A DNA stretch of 32,896 nucleotides from an uncultured Bdellovibrionales bacterium (GTDB lineage: Bacteria; Bdellovibrionota; Bdellovibrionia; Bdellovibrionales; Bdellovibrionaceae), in the NCBI GenBank assembly GCA_903926205.1, contig CAIYID010000080.1:1-32896 (forward strand), written 5' to 3'. Both the position numbers and the translations under genes were made by a program. This document shows positions 1 to 7,713 of the stretch, one piece after another; the stretch's first letter is position 1, and each line of letters opens with the position of its first letter. The notes beneath the pieces are model-generated. The model saw nothing but the letters and a program-made list of their open reading frames with translations. It ran no database searches and was not told where the DNA came from.

Positions 1-449
1 ATTCGTCGAGAGCCTTGCTCTACAGCCAATGTTACCGAGAGCGGTTTACATTTACTGTGCTCGAAAGTCTCAAGATCATCGAACTCCATGATATTCACTT
101 TTGGATGAAGGTCGTTGATTTGTGGTAAAAAAATATTTGCGGCTTGACCCAGAAAAATAAACTTACGGACGACTGTTTTACGATTGATTCCTAGAAGTAG
201 ACTGGCTCTTCTTTGCGAGACACCACTCACTAAATATTTTAACACGGCTCCATTGAACTGTCTTTTCTTTTGACCAAAACAAGCACTGTAACTCGCATCA
301 GAAAAAGATTTTTTGCAATTTTGGCAACGATACCGTTGGACTCTGACTTGATCGCTTTTTCTGGAATAAAAACCACAAGCGACAACGAGCGTCCGGCTTT
401 CAGATGGACGAGGGATTGAGCTTGAGGAACATGAACATTTTGGCTTCAT
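1..449 (-). CDS. IS1-like transposase, N-terminal part (partial)
   Basis: The frame stays open from the ATG at 449 to the window edge (149 codons). A zinc-binding N-terminus has C5 and C7, then a CQNC pair in the segment QRYRCQNCKKSF. This matches the InsA pattern of IS1 (recalled as QRYLCSHCRKTW). Next comes a helix-turn-helix-like stretch (SGVSQRRASLLLGINRKTV). The segment MEFDDLETFEHSKCKPLSV follows and would carry the first catalytic Asp of the DDE domain. Zinc finger and DDE start share one frame, so no InsA/InsB -1 frameshift is needed, as in the single-ORF IS1 subgroup. The family call is by motif; the exact IS name is unknown. Confidence 0.8.
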   Translation of the reverse strand, partial: MKPKCSCSSSSIPRPSESRTLVVACGFYSRKSDQVRVQRYRCQNCKKSFSDASYSACFGQKKRQFNGAVLKYLVSGVSQRRASLLLGINRKTVVRKFIFLGQAANIFLPQINDLHPKVNIMEFDDLETFEHSKCKPLSVTLAVEQGSRR

Positions 450-500
450 ATGCCAAAATATCAGCAAGCTCTAAGCCATCACCATGTTAGGGGGCCAGTT
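441..500 (-). repeat. IS end, left copy of a 60-bp inverted repeat
   Basis: Read on the minus strand, positions 500 down to 441 are identical, base for base, to 32756-32815 on the plus strand. The repeat covers 51 non-coding bases plus the first three codons of the transposase. Similarity stops at 501. It probably holds the transposase binding end and the transposase promoter and leader. Confidence 0.9.
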
Positions 501-508
501 TGTAAAAT

Positions 509-2419
509 TTAAAGATCCTCTAGAAATGGATTTAGGTTTCTGGGTTTACATTTTACAGGTTTAATTGCTTTCGTTAAAAGCTCTGCCACGATAGGAACTT
601 TTACTACCCGTGAACCGCATATAGGAAATACAGATACTATATCTCCTTTTGTAAAAATATCGTTGGGACGATTGACATCAACACACTTTGGAACCTCACA
701 AACAACAACTCTGACAACATGATCTTCATTTGCAATTTTAATTTTCGCGTCGAAGCCGAATGCTTTGGCCTCATCGACAGGTATTTGCCCAGCAAGCACC
801 TCTTTTGCCTTGTTATCTGGCACCCATTTCCCTTTGTATGATTTGACAGCTGCCACAACCTCATCAAAAGAAGTATCAGTTAAGACACTTGTTTCCGCAT
901 AAGACCTTGCCAATTCTTCTGGAGAACGACTCATGCTAAAATGCTGACTTGAATGCGTAGAAGAGTGATTTGTCAGCTTAATCTCGTTTGAACAAAAATC
1001 ACAATCAGTCTTCCGGGCCACCTGTTCAACAGAGGGGTGGGCCTGAGTCAAAGAACTGATGTCAATTTTTTCAGCTCCCACTTCTTTACTATGAAGCATT
1101 CCTGTCGCGGCTGCGCTTTCCTCGACAAGAGGCTTCGCCGCAGATTTGACGGCCCACTTGTTCCCGGCATCAGCAATGCTCTCTCCAAAATCTCTACCGA
1201 CTTTGCCAAATTCGTCCAGGGCCTTGAAAAACTTTTTTCCGCCTTCCGAGCTAACTTGCATAATCTTTGAAGGCGCGTGAAATAAAATTTTGTCCGCATT
1301 TTTTGCGGTTGTACTTGCTGCTTTACCTAACCAAGAAGTCGAAACACGACTGAGTGTTTCGCCAGTTGCCTCCCCGACGCGAACGCTGAGCTCTGTCACT
1401 TGAGTGAATTTGGGCAGCTGCGCTCCGACGACCTCCATCGCTTTAGCAAACTTCGCACTCTTGCTGATGTATCCAAAGGCCGCTTCACCCGTGAGGAACT
1501 GAACGGCTTCACCGCCGAGATATCCTAAGACTGTACAGACGGCATTAATTCTCGTATTGCAATCGGCACAGATGAATTTTTCTCCAAGATATTTACTGAT
1601 GGCTTCGTTGGCCTCACTAAAAATTTGCTTCACTTTGTTTGTAACAAATTCTTTCATGCTGACCTTGGCAGAAGCGACTTCCCGATTCGTCGTTTGATAT
1701 CCTAATAAGGCTTTATCCGATTCTTTATTTTCGAGAGCGTCTCCGCTGGCCCAGGAAAGAGTATAAGTGATATCGGCTTTGGCTTTAGCAAAGCCTGCTT
1801 TAGCACCAGAAAGCGCGAGTTTTGCAACGTCCTTGATCGTACCCCAGATATTATCTAAGATTCCTAATGCAAATTTCTCTGCACAGTCCCCTTGCTTCAA
1901 ATCCATACAAGAGTTTGGCACTTTGGTTGGGGATTCAAAAATTCGATTGAGTCCATGGGTATTCAAAGTATCCATCGTTCGAGCGACATTACAAGCTGCG
2001 GCTTTAGCACAAGTTCCCGAAAAAATGGGTTGATTGTCACAAGAAACTTTTTTCAAAACTATCGACATATCCTTTGCTTGCTGCTGAGGGCCTTTTTGAA
2101 GGGAGCAGGCATTGGCTTGTTTGTTTTGTTTTAACTGAACCAACGAATCGTTGTATGACTTTGCTGACTGACGGTAGAGCTCAGCAGCGGCTTCGCAACC
2201 CTCGTTCGAATCGATCAGCTGGCCATTCGAAAAACAGCCCAAACCACCTTTGACTGTCGAAGTTTCTAATATGTGCTCTTGAGTCTCGAGACTCTTTCTT
2301 TTTTGCTCTAAGGCTTTTATTTCCGCGGGCATTTCCGTTGCCGACACAGGCACGGTCGTTGTCACCGTCACTGAAAACGCAAAAAACCAAACTATGAAGA
2401 GAATAACTAGTTTTTGCAT
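509..2419 (-). CDS. large Cys-rich secreted protein, unknown function
   Basis: This 636-residue protein has a clear signal peptide (MQKLVILFIVWFFAFS..., probable cleavage after VSA at residue 27). No lipobox is visible. It contains about 17 cysteines, several in close pairs (CADC, CDFC), which suggests disulfide bonding in the periplasm or outside the cell. Residues around 185-400 are rich in Ala, Gly and Lys with amphipathic helices, and include a Cys-containing core (FICADCNTRINAVC) followed by a hydrophobic stretch. A mixed C-terminal domain follows. The layout resembles a secreted toxin-like protein with a helical pre-domain, but I recognise no catalytic motif. The gene overlaps the end of the upstream gene by 13 bp, so the two are probably co-translated. 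Its stop lies only 8 bp from the IS end, so the C-terminus may have been altered by the insertion. Confidence 0.8.
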   Translation of the reverse strand: MQKLVILFIVWFFAFSVTVTTTVPVSATEMPAEIKALEQKRKSLETQEHILETSTVKGGLGCFSNGQLIDSNEGCEAAAELYRQSAKSYNDSLVQLKQNKQANACSLQKGPQQQAKDMSIVLKKVSCDNQPIFSGTCAKAAACNVARTMDTLNTHGLNRIFESPTKVPNSCMDLKQGDCAEKFALGILDNIWGTIKDVAKLALSGAKAGFAKAKADITYTLSWASGDALENKESDKALLGYQTTNREVASAKVSMKEFVTNKVKQIFSEANEAISKYLGEKFICADCNTRINAVCTVLGYLGGEAVQFLTGEAAFGYISKSAKFAKAMEVVGAQLPKFTQVTELSVRVGEATGETLSRVSTSWLGKAASTTAKNADKILFHAPSKIMQVSSEGGKKFFKALDEFGKVGRDFGESIADAGNKWAVKSAAKPLVEESAAATGMLHSKEVGAEKIDISSLTQAHPSVEQVARKTDCDFCSNEIKLTNHSSTHSSQHFSMSRSPEELARSYAETSVLTDTSFDEVVAAVKSYKGKWVPDNKAKEVLAGQIPVDEAKAFGFDAKIKIANEDHVVRVVVCEVPKCVDVNRPNDIFTKGDIVSVFPICGSRVVKVPIVAELLTKAIKPVKCKPRNLNPFLEDL

Positions 2420-2949
2420 TTGAGACTCTTAATGATTTGTTCAGCGGCCTGTTGGTGCTGGATTTCTTGAGTTTTGCTCAGTAAAATTTTGGCTTTGTAG
2501 ACGGTCTTTGGACAAACCAGATAATAAGATTTTTCGACAAACTGTGTCTCGTAAAGCGAGTACATATAACCCGCTTGATAAATCTCGATCCCCGAATTTT
2601 CTTTACTCGTCTTGAAGGGAAAAAAAACAGCGTCATGGCCGCCGCGCTCGTCCAGCCATTTCAACCGACCTTTTTTGTAATCTAAATACGTGGCATTCAA
2701 GGCCGCAGAATCAAACTTCAGCTCCCCTTTGGACACTTGAAGAATCGTCACCACTGGACGTCCCTGGCCTTGCACCGGCCCCAACATCATCACCGGAACT
2801 CCATAAAAATCCTGCATTTTTTCCCAGCCAGATGGCGTAAAGACTGAAAATGAATCAAGTGGATCACTTGAATTTTCGGCATATATAGATAGTGGCAAGC
2901 CAATCAATAAAAGCGTAAAAATAAGCCGAACAATGAGATGAATTTTCAC
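2407..2949 (-). CDS. small exported protein, PsbP/DcrB-like pattern
   Basis: I chose the GTG at 2949 (180 residues) because it starts a compact signal peptide (VKIHLIVRLIFTLLLIGLPL, cleavage near SIYA). The longer frame to a TTG at 3018 would add 23 polar residues and lacks a ribosome site. The mature protein opens with FSVFTPSGWEKM, then alternates strands with a C-terminal helix (QQAAEQIIKSLKC). That pattern recalls PsbP/DcrB (DUF1795)-type small alpha-beta proteins; the match is by eye and weak. It is the first gene of a two-gene unit and overlaps the large secreted protein by 13 bp. A partner, chaperone or immunity role for that protein is conceivable but only inferred. Confidence 0.7.
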   Translation of the reverse strand: MKIHLIVRLIFTLLLIGLPLSIYAENSSDPLDSFSVFTPSGWEKMQDFYGVPVMMLGPVQGQGRPVVTILQVSKGELKFDSAALNATYLDYKKGRLKWLDERGGHDAVFFPFKTSKENSGIEIYQAGYMYSLYETQFVEKSYYLVCPKTVYKAKILLSKTQEIQHQQAAEQIIKSLKCKN

Positions 2950-3352
2950 AAAGTGCTTATCGGCAGAGATCGACCTGCGCTCAACTGGTCGTTGGGCCGT
3001 GGAGGTCGCCCCATCCAATCCGTCGTTTCAAAAATAAAGCGAACTTTTGTTCCATGGGAACGTCCTTCAACACTTTTTTCACCGCAAGGGGATCTTCACT
3101 AGAAAAAGACACTTACACAACTTGCCACCCTCTCCAAAATAACGACTTATTTTTCAAAGCCCAAAGGGCTTATGAAAAACTTGGGCGGCTCTACCTCACA
3201 ACTCTAGCCCGCAGTACGTCCTCGACAAGTACGAAACATAATCACCTGAATTTTTTATTTTTAATGATATCAGGATCAAAGACTCGTCAACACTTCCACC
3301 GGGGCTCTGAATCAGCTATACTAAATCTTTAGAAGGTGATGGTTATTTCTTC
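2950..3352. other. intergenic region between divergent genes
   Basis: This gap of about 400 bp must hold the promoters of the leftward two-gene unit and the rightward CheX-type gene. I see an inverted repeat GTTCC-ATG-GGAAC at 3049-3061 that could be an operator. A small perfect hairpin, AAGCCC-AAA-GGGCTT, lies at 3157-3171. A -10-like TATACT at 3317-3322 is placed sensibly for the rightward gene but has no good -35. A plus-strand open frame of 92 codons (3054-3332) has no ribosome site or recognisable protein and was not called. Confidence 0.4.
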
Positions 3353-4270
3353 ATGAAGCAGTTTGTACTTATAGCAAACAGAGACACTGACAAGTTAAAT
3401 GAGCTCAAGAAAGCCTTATCCGCCGATGATATCATTGTCAACTTGGCGGTGGATGGCCATGATGCCTACATGAAGTCGACCAATCAAAAGTATGACCTTA
3501 TCATAACCGCTTACCGCCTGCCAAAGCTTGAGGCGGCTCCTTTAATCAAATCATTTAGAGATCACCGCGCCAATGCGAAAACCCCCATTTTGATCATCAC
3601 TTCGGAAGCCACTGAAGTGGAAAATACTTTGCAAAGCCGGAGCTTGAATCGAAATATCTCCATTGTCCCTCTGACCAAAGATCTCAACGAAACAATAAGT
3701 ATCGCCAAAAAAATCCTCGAAAACCAAGATGAGGTCGCCTCGACGGCGGAAACAACTTCTGCAACCACGGCTCCAGCGCCAAAAGCACTTGTCGCCGATG
3801 TTAATTTTTTGAATCCCTTTATTTCCTCCATTCAAAAAGTCATCGCAGAAATGGCTTCAGTCAAAGATATCACTCCCAAAAAAGTCGTCGTAATGAAACC
3901 CAATGGGGATGTCGAAGCTGATATTTTTTCTATTTTATCGGTCCAATCTTCTTACTTTAATGGAAGTCTTGTCTTAGCCTTTCCTAAAGACACCTATTTT
4001 GAAATTCAATTTCGAATGCTTGGAGAACGCTCCGACACTCTGAATTCAGAAAGTGCCGACATGGCTGGAGAGTTAGGAAATATTATTTTTGGTGCCGCAA
4101 AAAAAATATGGAATGAAATGAAATACGAAGTTCAAAAAACCATTCCCAGTGTTATTTGGGGAAATAAGCCGAGCATTCTTTTAGATAAAAAAAATCCCAC
4201 TTTGCTGATCAATTTTACATCCGATGCCGGACGATTCTGTGCCTTGATCAATGTTTCCTTCGATAAATGA
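3353..4270 (+). CDS. pseudo-receiver / CheX-type phosphatase fusion
   Basis: The 305-residue protein has two domains. Residues 1-124 follow a response-regulator receiver fold, but the beta-3 segment reads YDLIITAYRLP: Ala53 (GCT at 3509-3511) replaces the phospho-acceptor Asp. The beta-4 Thr83 and a Lys109 are kept. An Ala/Thr-rich linker (about 127-145) leads to a CheX/CheC-like domain (about 150-305). It carries the family's E-x-x-N motif as E240-L-G-N243 inside SADMAGELGNIIFGAAKKIW. CheX proteins dephosphorylate CheY-P, so a role in chemotaxis or related two-component signalling is expected. The receiver probably senses or docks without being phosphorylated. The ribosome site AGAAGGTG (3331-3338) is rather far from the ATG. 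The gene stands alone. Confidence 0.85.
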   Translation: MKQFVLIANRDTDKLNELKKALSADDIIVNLAVDGHDAYMKSTNQKYDLIITAYRLPKLEAAPLIKSFRDHRANAKTPILIITSEATEVENTLQSRSLNRNISIVPLTKDLNETISIAKKILENQDEVASTAETTSATTAPAPKALVADVNFLNPFISSIQKVIAEMASVKDITPKKVVVMKPNGDVEADIFSILSVQSSYFNGSLVLAFPKDTYFEIQFRMLGERSDTLNSESADMAGELGNIIFGAAKKIWNEMKYEVQKTIPSVIWGNKPSILLDKKNPTLLINFTSDAGRFCALINVSFDK

Positions 4271-4309
4271 TCGGATAAATGATCGGATAAATGATCCAAC
4301 AAATGATCG
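4262..4309 (+). repeat. 12-bp tandem repeat, four units, over the stop codon
   Basis: The unit GATAAATGATCG occurs four times, the last two copies slightly changed. The first unit encodes the last two codons and the stop of the CheX-type gene. Because the unit is 12 bp, every copy places a TGA in the same frame (4268, 4280, 4292, 4304). Each copy also carries a GATC site. Confidence 0.95.
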
Positions 4310-4325
4310 TTTTTTTCAGGTCACG

Positions 4326-4360
4326 CTGAGGCAAATAGGGAAGGACCTTCCGTCCCTCAG
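4326..4360. terminator. hairpin between convergent genes, possible terminator
   Basis: An outer stem CTGAGG/CCTCAG encloses an inner stem GGAAG/CTTCC. It lies between the 3' ends of the convergent CheX-type and icmF genes, 4 bp after the icmF stop. No good U-tract follows on either strand, so a simple intrinsic terminator is uncertain. Confidence 0.35.
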
Positions 4361-4363
4361 TCC

Positions 4364-7300
4364 TTACAAATTTCTTCGATACTGACCGCCGACTTCGTAC
4401 AGAGCCTCGCTCATTTGCCCCAAAGTGCAATGACGAGCGGCTGTCATCAAAGCTTCAAAAATATTTTTACCTTGGAGAGCCGCCATTTTTAATTTCGCGA
4501 GCTCCGACTCCGCTTGCTGCCTGTGCTGAGCCTTGAACGCCTCACAATTTTTAAGTTGGAAGTTTTTCTCTTCATAACTTGCTCTGGCCATCTCAATTTT
4601 CACTGGCACATAGTCCGCCGCTAAAGTTTTGGGATTGATGTAGGTATTCACACCAATCACCGGCAATTGACCATTGTGTTTGAGCTGTTCGTAATGCATG
4701 GACTCTTCTTGAATCTTGGAGCGTTGATATTGAGTCTCCATGGAGCCCAACACGCCTCCGCGCTCATTCAAACGCATAAACATATCCAAAACCGCTTCTT
4801 CCATTAAATCCGTTAACTCTTCCATAAAATAAGAGCCCTGCATCGGATTTTCATTCATACTCATGCCGAATTCTTTATTGATAATCAGTTGAATGGCCAT
4901 GGCCCTGCGAACTGATTCTTCTGTTGGAGTTGTGATCGCTTCATCGTAAGCGTTGGTGTGCAGACTATTGCAATTATCATAAAGCGCGATCAAGGCCTGC
5001 AAAGTCGTTCGAATATCATTGAAGTCAATTTCTTGCGCATGCAAAGATCGACCACTGGTTTGAATATGATATTTAAGTTTTTGCGATCTTTCATTTCCCT
5101 GGTAAAGATCTCGAAGCGCAATGGCCCAAATTCTTCGCGCCACGCGACCTAAGGCTGAATACTCCGGATCCAAGCCATTCGAAAAGAAAAATGAAAGATT
5201 GGCCGCAAAATCATCAATTTTCATCCCGCGAGCCAAATAGTATTCCACGAATGTGAAACCATTCGAAAGCGTGAAGGCCAACTGACTTATCGGGTTCGCA
5301 CCCGCCTCCGCGATATGATAACCCGAAATTGAAACCGAATAAAAATTGCGCACACCTTGTTCAATAAAATATTTTTGAATATCCCCCATCATTTTCAGAG
5401 CAAATTGAATAGAGAAAATACAGGTATTCTGACCTTGATCTTCTTTCAAAATATCCGCTTGCACCGTGCCGCGCACTTGCTGCATTGTCCACGCACGAAG
5501 TTCTTGCTCTTCTTTGTCGCTCAATTTACGAGTCAGCTCTTTTTCTTTTTTCTCAATTTGTTGATCAATGGCAGTGTTAAAAAAGAAGGCCAGCATCATC
5601 GGTGCGGGTCCATTGATTGTCATACTCACCGAGGTACTCGGCGCGCACAAATCAAAACCCGCGTAGAGTTTTTTCATGTCTTCTAAAGAACAAACACTCA
5701 CTCCGGATTCACCCACTTTACCAAAAATATCCGGTCGCAAATGAGGATCTTGACCATAAAGGGTGACACTGTCAAAAGCCGTGGAAAGCCTTTGCGCTGC
5801 CTCGCCCTCACACAAATAGTGGAATCGTTTATTTGTCCGTTCGGGAGGTCCTTCACCAGCAAACATGCGCTTAGGATCTTCATCCTGACGCTTTAGCGGA
5901 AACACTCCGGCGGTATAAGGAAATTCACCGGGAACATTTTCTAATTTCAAATAGCGAAAACGATCGCCCCAATCTTTGAATTTAGGCAGCGACACTCGAC
6001 GGATCTTTGTTCCACTGAGACTTTCTTTAACCAAGGGTTGAAAAAAATCTTTATCCCGAACCTTGAAGGCCAATTTATCGCCCGCATATCTTTTTTGCAA
6101 ATCCTCAAAGGTCTCAAGCTGACGAAGCTCTTCTGCCGTAAATTCTGCTGACAATTCTTGATAAAGTTTGTCGAGCTCTTGCGTATTAGCTTTAAGCACA
6201 TGGCGAATTTTTTTAACGGCCCCCATCTGTGAAGCTTTATCTGCTAACTCTTCTGTCCGTTTTTTGTACTTTCGTACAGCAGAAACAATCTCGGCCAGAT
6301 AATTCTGACGTTCGCTCGGAATAATGATGTGCTCTTCTGCCGCCATCACGGTTTTTCGGTAATCCTCGGTCAGAGTCCAACTCTTCGACTCTTTTTTTTC
6401 TAAAGAGTTAGCATCTAAAGATTTTTCAGCTAGAACTTCAGTGAGTTTAAAAAATAATTGATTTAGACCACTGTCATTAAACTGACTGGCTTGGGTTAAG
6501 TAAACTGGCACCGGAACATTCTGATCAAATATTTTTCGCGAACGCCGAAACTGCTTAGAAACATCACGGATAGCATCTTGTGCCCCTCGCCGATCTGCCT
6601 TATTGACCGCGATCAAGTCAGCAAAATCAATCATGTCGATTTTTTCTAACTGTGACTGTGCGCCATAGTCAGAGGTCATCACATACATCGAGATATCGCT
6701 CACTTCCGTGATCGCCACATTGCCCTGACCAATCCCGGAAGTCTCTGCTATGATCAAATCGAAATCCAATTTTTTTAACACTTCCAAAACCGCGGGCAAG
6801 CGATCCGCGATTTCTTTGCCGCTCCCGCGAGAAGCCAAAGATCTCATAAAAACTTTAGCGCGCGAAAGACTATTCATCCGAATCCGATCACCAAGAAGTG
6901 ATCCTCCGGTTTTTCGTTTCGAAGGATCGACACAGACCACCGCTAATTTTTTTTGAGGATAAGCATTGAGAAATCTTTGAATCAATTCATCAATCAAAGA
7001 GGACTTTCCGGCGCCACCGGTGCCGGTAATTCCTAAAACAATCGGTGCTGTTTTACTTTGTTTTAGAAAACTGGCTAAGCCATATTTTTCAAAATCTAAT
7101 TTTATCGCAAATTCAACAGCCTGTTCTTCGCCATTCAAGCCCGGATCATTTTCTACTTTGGAAATAAGAAGCCCCAATTCACGATGAGGCAATTCCAGAT
7201 TGGATAAATCGTGATTTCGATTGAGTTCACTCTTCGCCGTCATGGAAGCTTCGGTCTCTCGTTTTCTCAGATGGCTTTGTGAATCAAAATCACAAGCCTT

Positions 7301-7711
7301 CATAATAAATTCGATCATTCCCTCAAGGCCTAATCTGCGCCCATCCTCGGGATGAAACACCTGAGAAATTCCATAATTTTCAAGTTCTCTTTTTTCTTCA
7401 TGAATGATGACTCCGCCGCCACCACCAAAGATTTTGACATCCGTTGCACCGGACTGATTCAGAAGATCACGCATGAATTTGAAATATTCCATGTGTCCGC
7501 CTTGATAAGAAGACACACAAACTCCTTGCGCTCCTTCTTGCAACACCGCACGAACCACCTCTTCGACAGAGCGATTGTGTCCAAGGTGTATGACTTCAGC
7601 GCCGGCTTCCTGAAGCAGTCGTCGAATCATATTGATGCTCGCATCATGGCCATCAAACAAGGACGCGGCTGTGACTATTCGTACTGGATGTTTCGCGTGA
7701 TATCTGGTCAC
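4364..7711 (-). CDS. icmF: fused isobutyryl-CoA mutase with built-in G-protein chaperone
   Basis: The enzyme isomerises isobutyryl-CoA and n-butyryl-CoA using adenosylcobalamin. The 1115 residues run in IcmF order: B12-binding domain (10-140, with D20-G-H22 of the cobalamin motif and HLGHNRS), a MeaB-like GTPase (about 222-425, P-loop GITGTGGAGKSS at 227-238), a linker, then the mutase barrel (about 560-1110, SGYHIAEAG with H799). Specificity residues separate it from methylmalonyl-CoA mutase. F617 (MFAGEG) stands where MCM has its substrate Tyr (QYAGFS). Q761 (EDQGQNT) stands where MCM has its carboxylate-binding Arg (EYMVRNT). The Phe/Gln pair is the known isobutyryl-CoA signature. It is the last gene of the hbd-hydratase-icmF operon, 2 bp after the hydratase stop. 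All domains look intact. Confidence 0.95.
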   Translation of the reverse strand: MTRYHAKHPVRIVTAASLFDGHDASINMIRRLLQEAGAEVIHLGHNRSVEEVVRAVLQEGAQGVCVSSYQGGHMEYFKFMRDLLNQSGATDVKIFGGGGGVIIHEEKRELENYGISQVFHPEDGRRLGLEGMIEFIMKACDFDSQSHLRKRETEASMTAKSELNRNHDLSNLELPHRELGLLISKVENDPGLNGEEQAVEFAIKLDFEKYGLASFLKQSKTAPIVLGITGTGGAGKSSLIDELIQRFLNAYPQKKLAVVCVDPSKRKTGGSLLGDRIRMNSLSRAKVFMRSLASRGSGKEIADRLPAVLEVLKKLDFDLIIAETSGIGQGNVAITEVSDISMYVMTSDYGAQSQLEKIDMIDFADLIAVNKADRRGAQDAIRDVSKQFRRSRKIFDQNVPVPVYLTQASQFNDSGLNQLFFKLTEVLAEKSLDANSLEKKESKSWTLTEDYRKTVMAAEEHIIIPSERQNYLAEIVSAVRKYKKRTEELADKASQMGAVKKIRHVLKANTQELDKLYQELSAEFTAEELRQLETFEDLQKRYAGDKLAFKVRDKDFFQPLVKESLSGTKIRRVSLPKFKDWGDRFRYLKLENVPGEFPYTAGVFPLKRQDEDPKRMFAGEGPPERTNKRFHYLCEGEAAQRLSTAFDSVTLYGQDPHLRPDIFGKVGESGVSVCSLEDMKKLYAGFDLCAPSTSVSMTINGPAPMMLAFFFNTAIDQQIEKKEKELTRKLSDKEEQELRAWTMQQVRGTVQADILKEDQGQNTCIFSIQFALKMMGDIQKYFIEQGVRNFYSVSISGYHIAEAGANPISQLAFTLSNGFTFVEYYLARGMKIDDFAANLSFFFSNGLDPEYSALGRVARRIWAIALRDLYQGNERSQKLKYHIQTSGRSLHAQEIDFNDIRTTLQALIALYDNCNSLHTNAYDEAITTPTEESVRRAMAIQLIINKEFGMSMNENPMQGSYFMEELTDLMEEAVLDMFMRLNERGGVLGSMETQYQRSKIQEESMHYEQLKHNGQLPVIGVNTYINPKTLAADYVPVKIEMARASYEEKNFQLKNCEAFKAQHRQQAESELAKLKMAALQGKNIFEALMTAARHCTLGQMSEALYEVGGQYRRNL

Positions 7712-7713
7712 TT

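Larger units (their letters stand above)
1..500 (-). mobile_element. IS1-like element, left copy (cut by window edge)
   Basis: This is the 5' end of an insertion sequence whose transposase reads leftward out of the window. Its outer end is at about 500, where similarity to the inverted right-hand copy (from 32756) stops abruptly. The stretch at 477-483 (GGTGATG on the minus strand) and the following CTGATAT resemble my memory of the IS1 terminal repeat. The encoded protein has an IS1-type zinc ribbon, helix-turn-helix and start of a DDE domain. The far end of the element and any target-site duplication lie outside the window. Confidence 0.75.

Noticed and set aside
2950-3018. Longer start (TTG at 3018) for the small exported protein
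   Set aside because: It would place 23 polar residues before the signal peptide and has no ribosome site; GTG 2949 gives a normal signal peptide.
3054-3332. 92-codon plus-strand open frame in the intergenic region
   Set aside because: There is no ribosome site, no signal, no domain or recognisable composition, and it overlaps the likely promoter region of the CheX fusion gene.
5290-5315. GGGTTCGCACCC, reminiscent of a tRNA T-arm
   Set aside because: It lies within the conserved mutase domain coding sequence and no cloverleaf can be built around it.
4364-7711. Methylmalonyl-CoA mutase identity for the fused mutase
   Set aside because: The substrate positions hold Phe617 and Gln761, not Tyr and Arg, and the domain order is that of IcmF.
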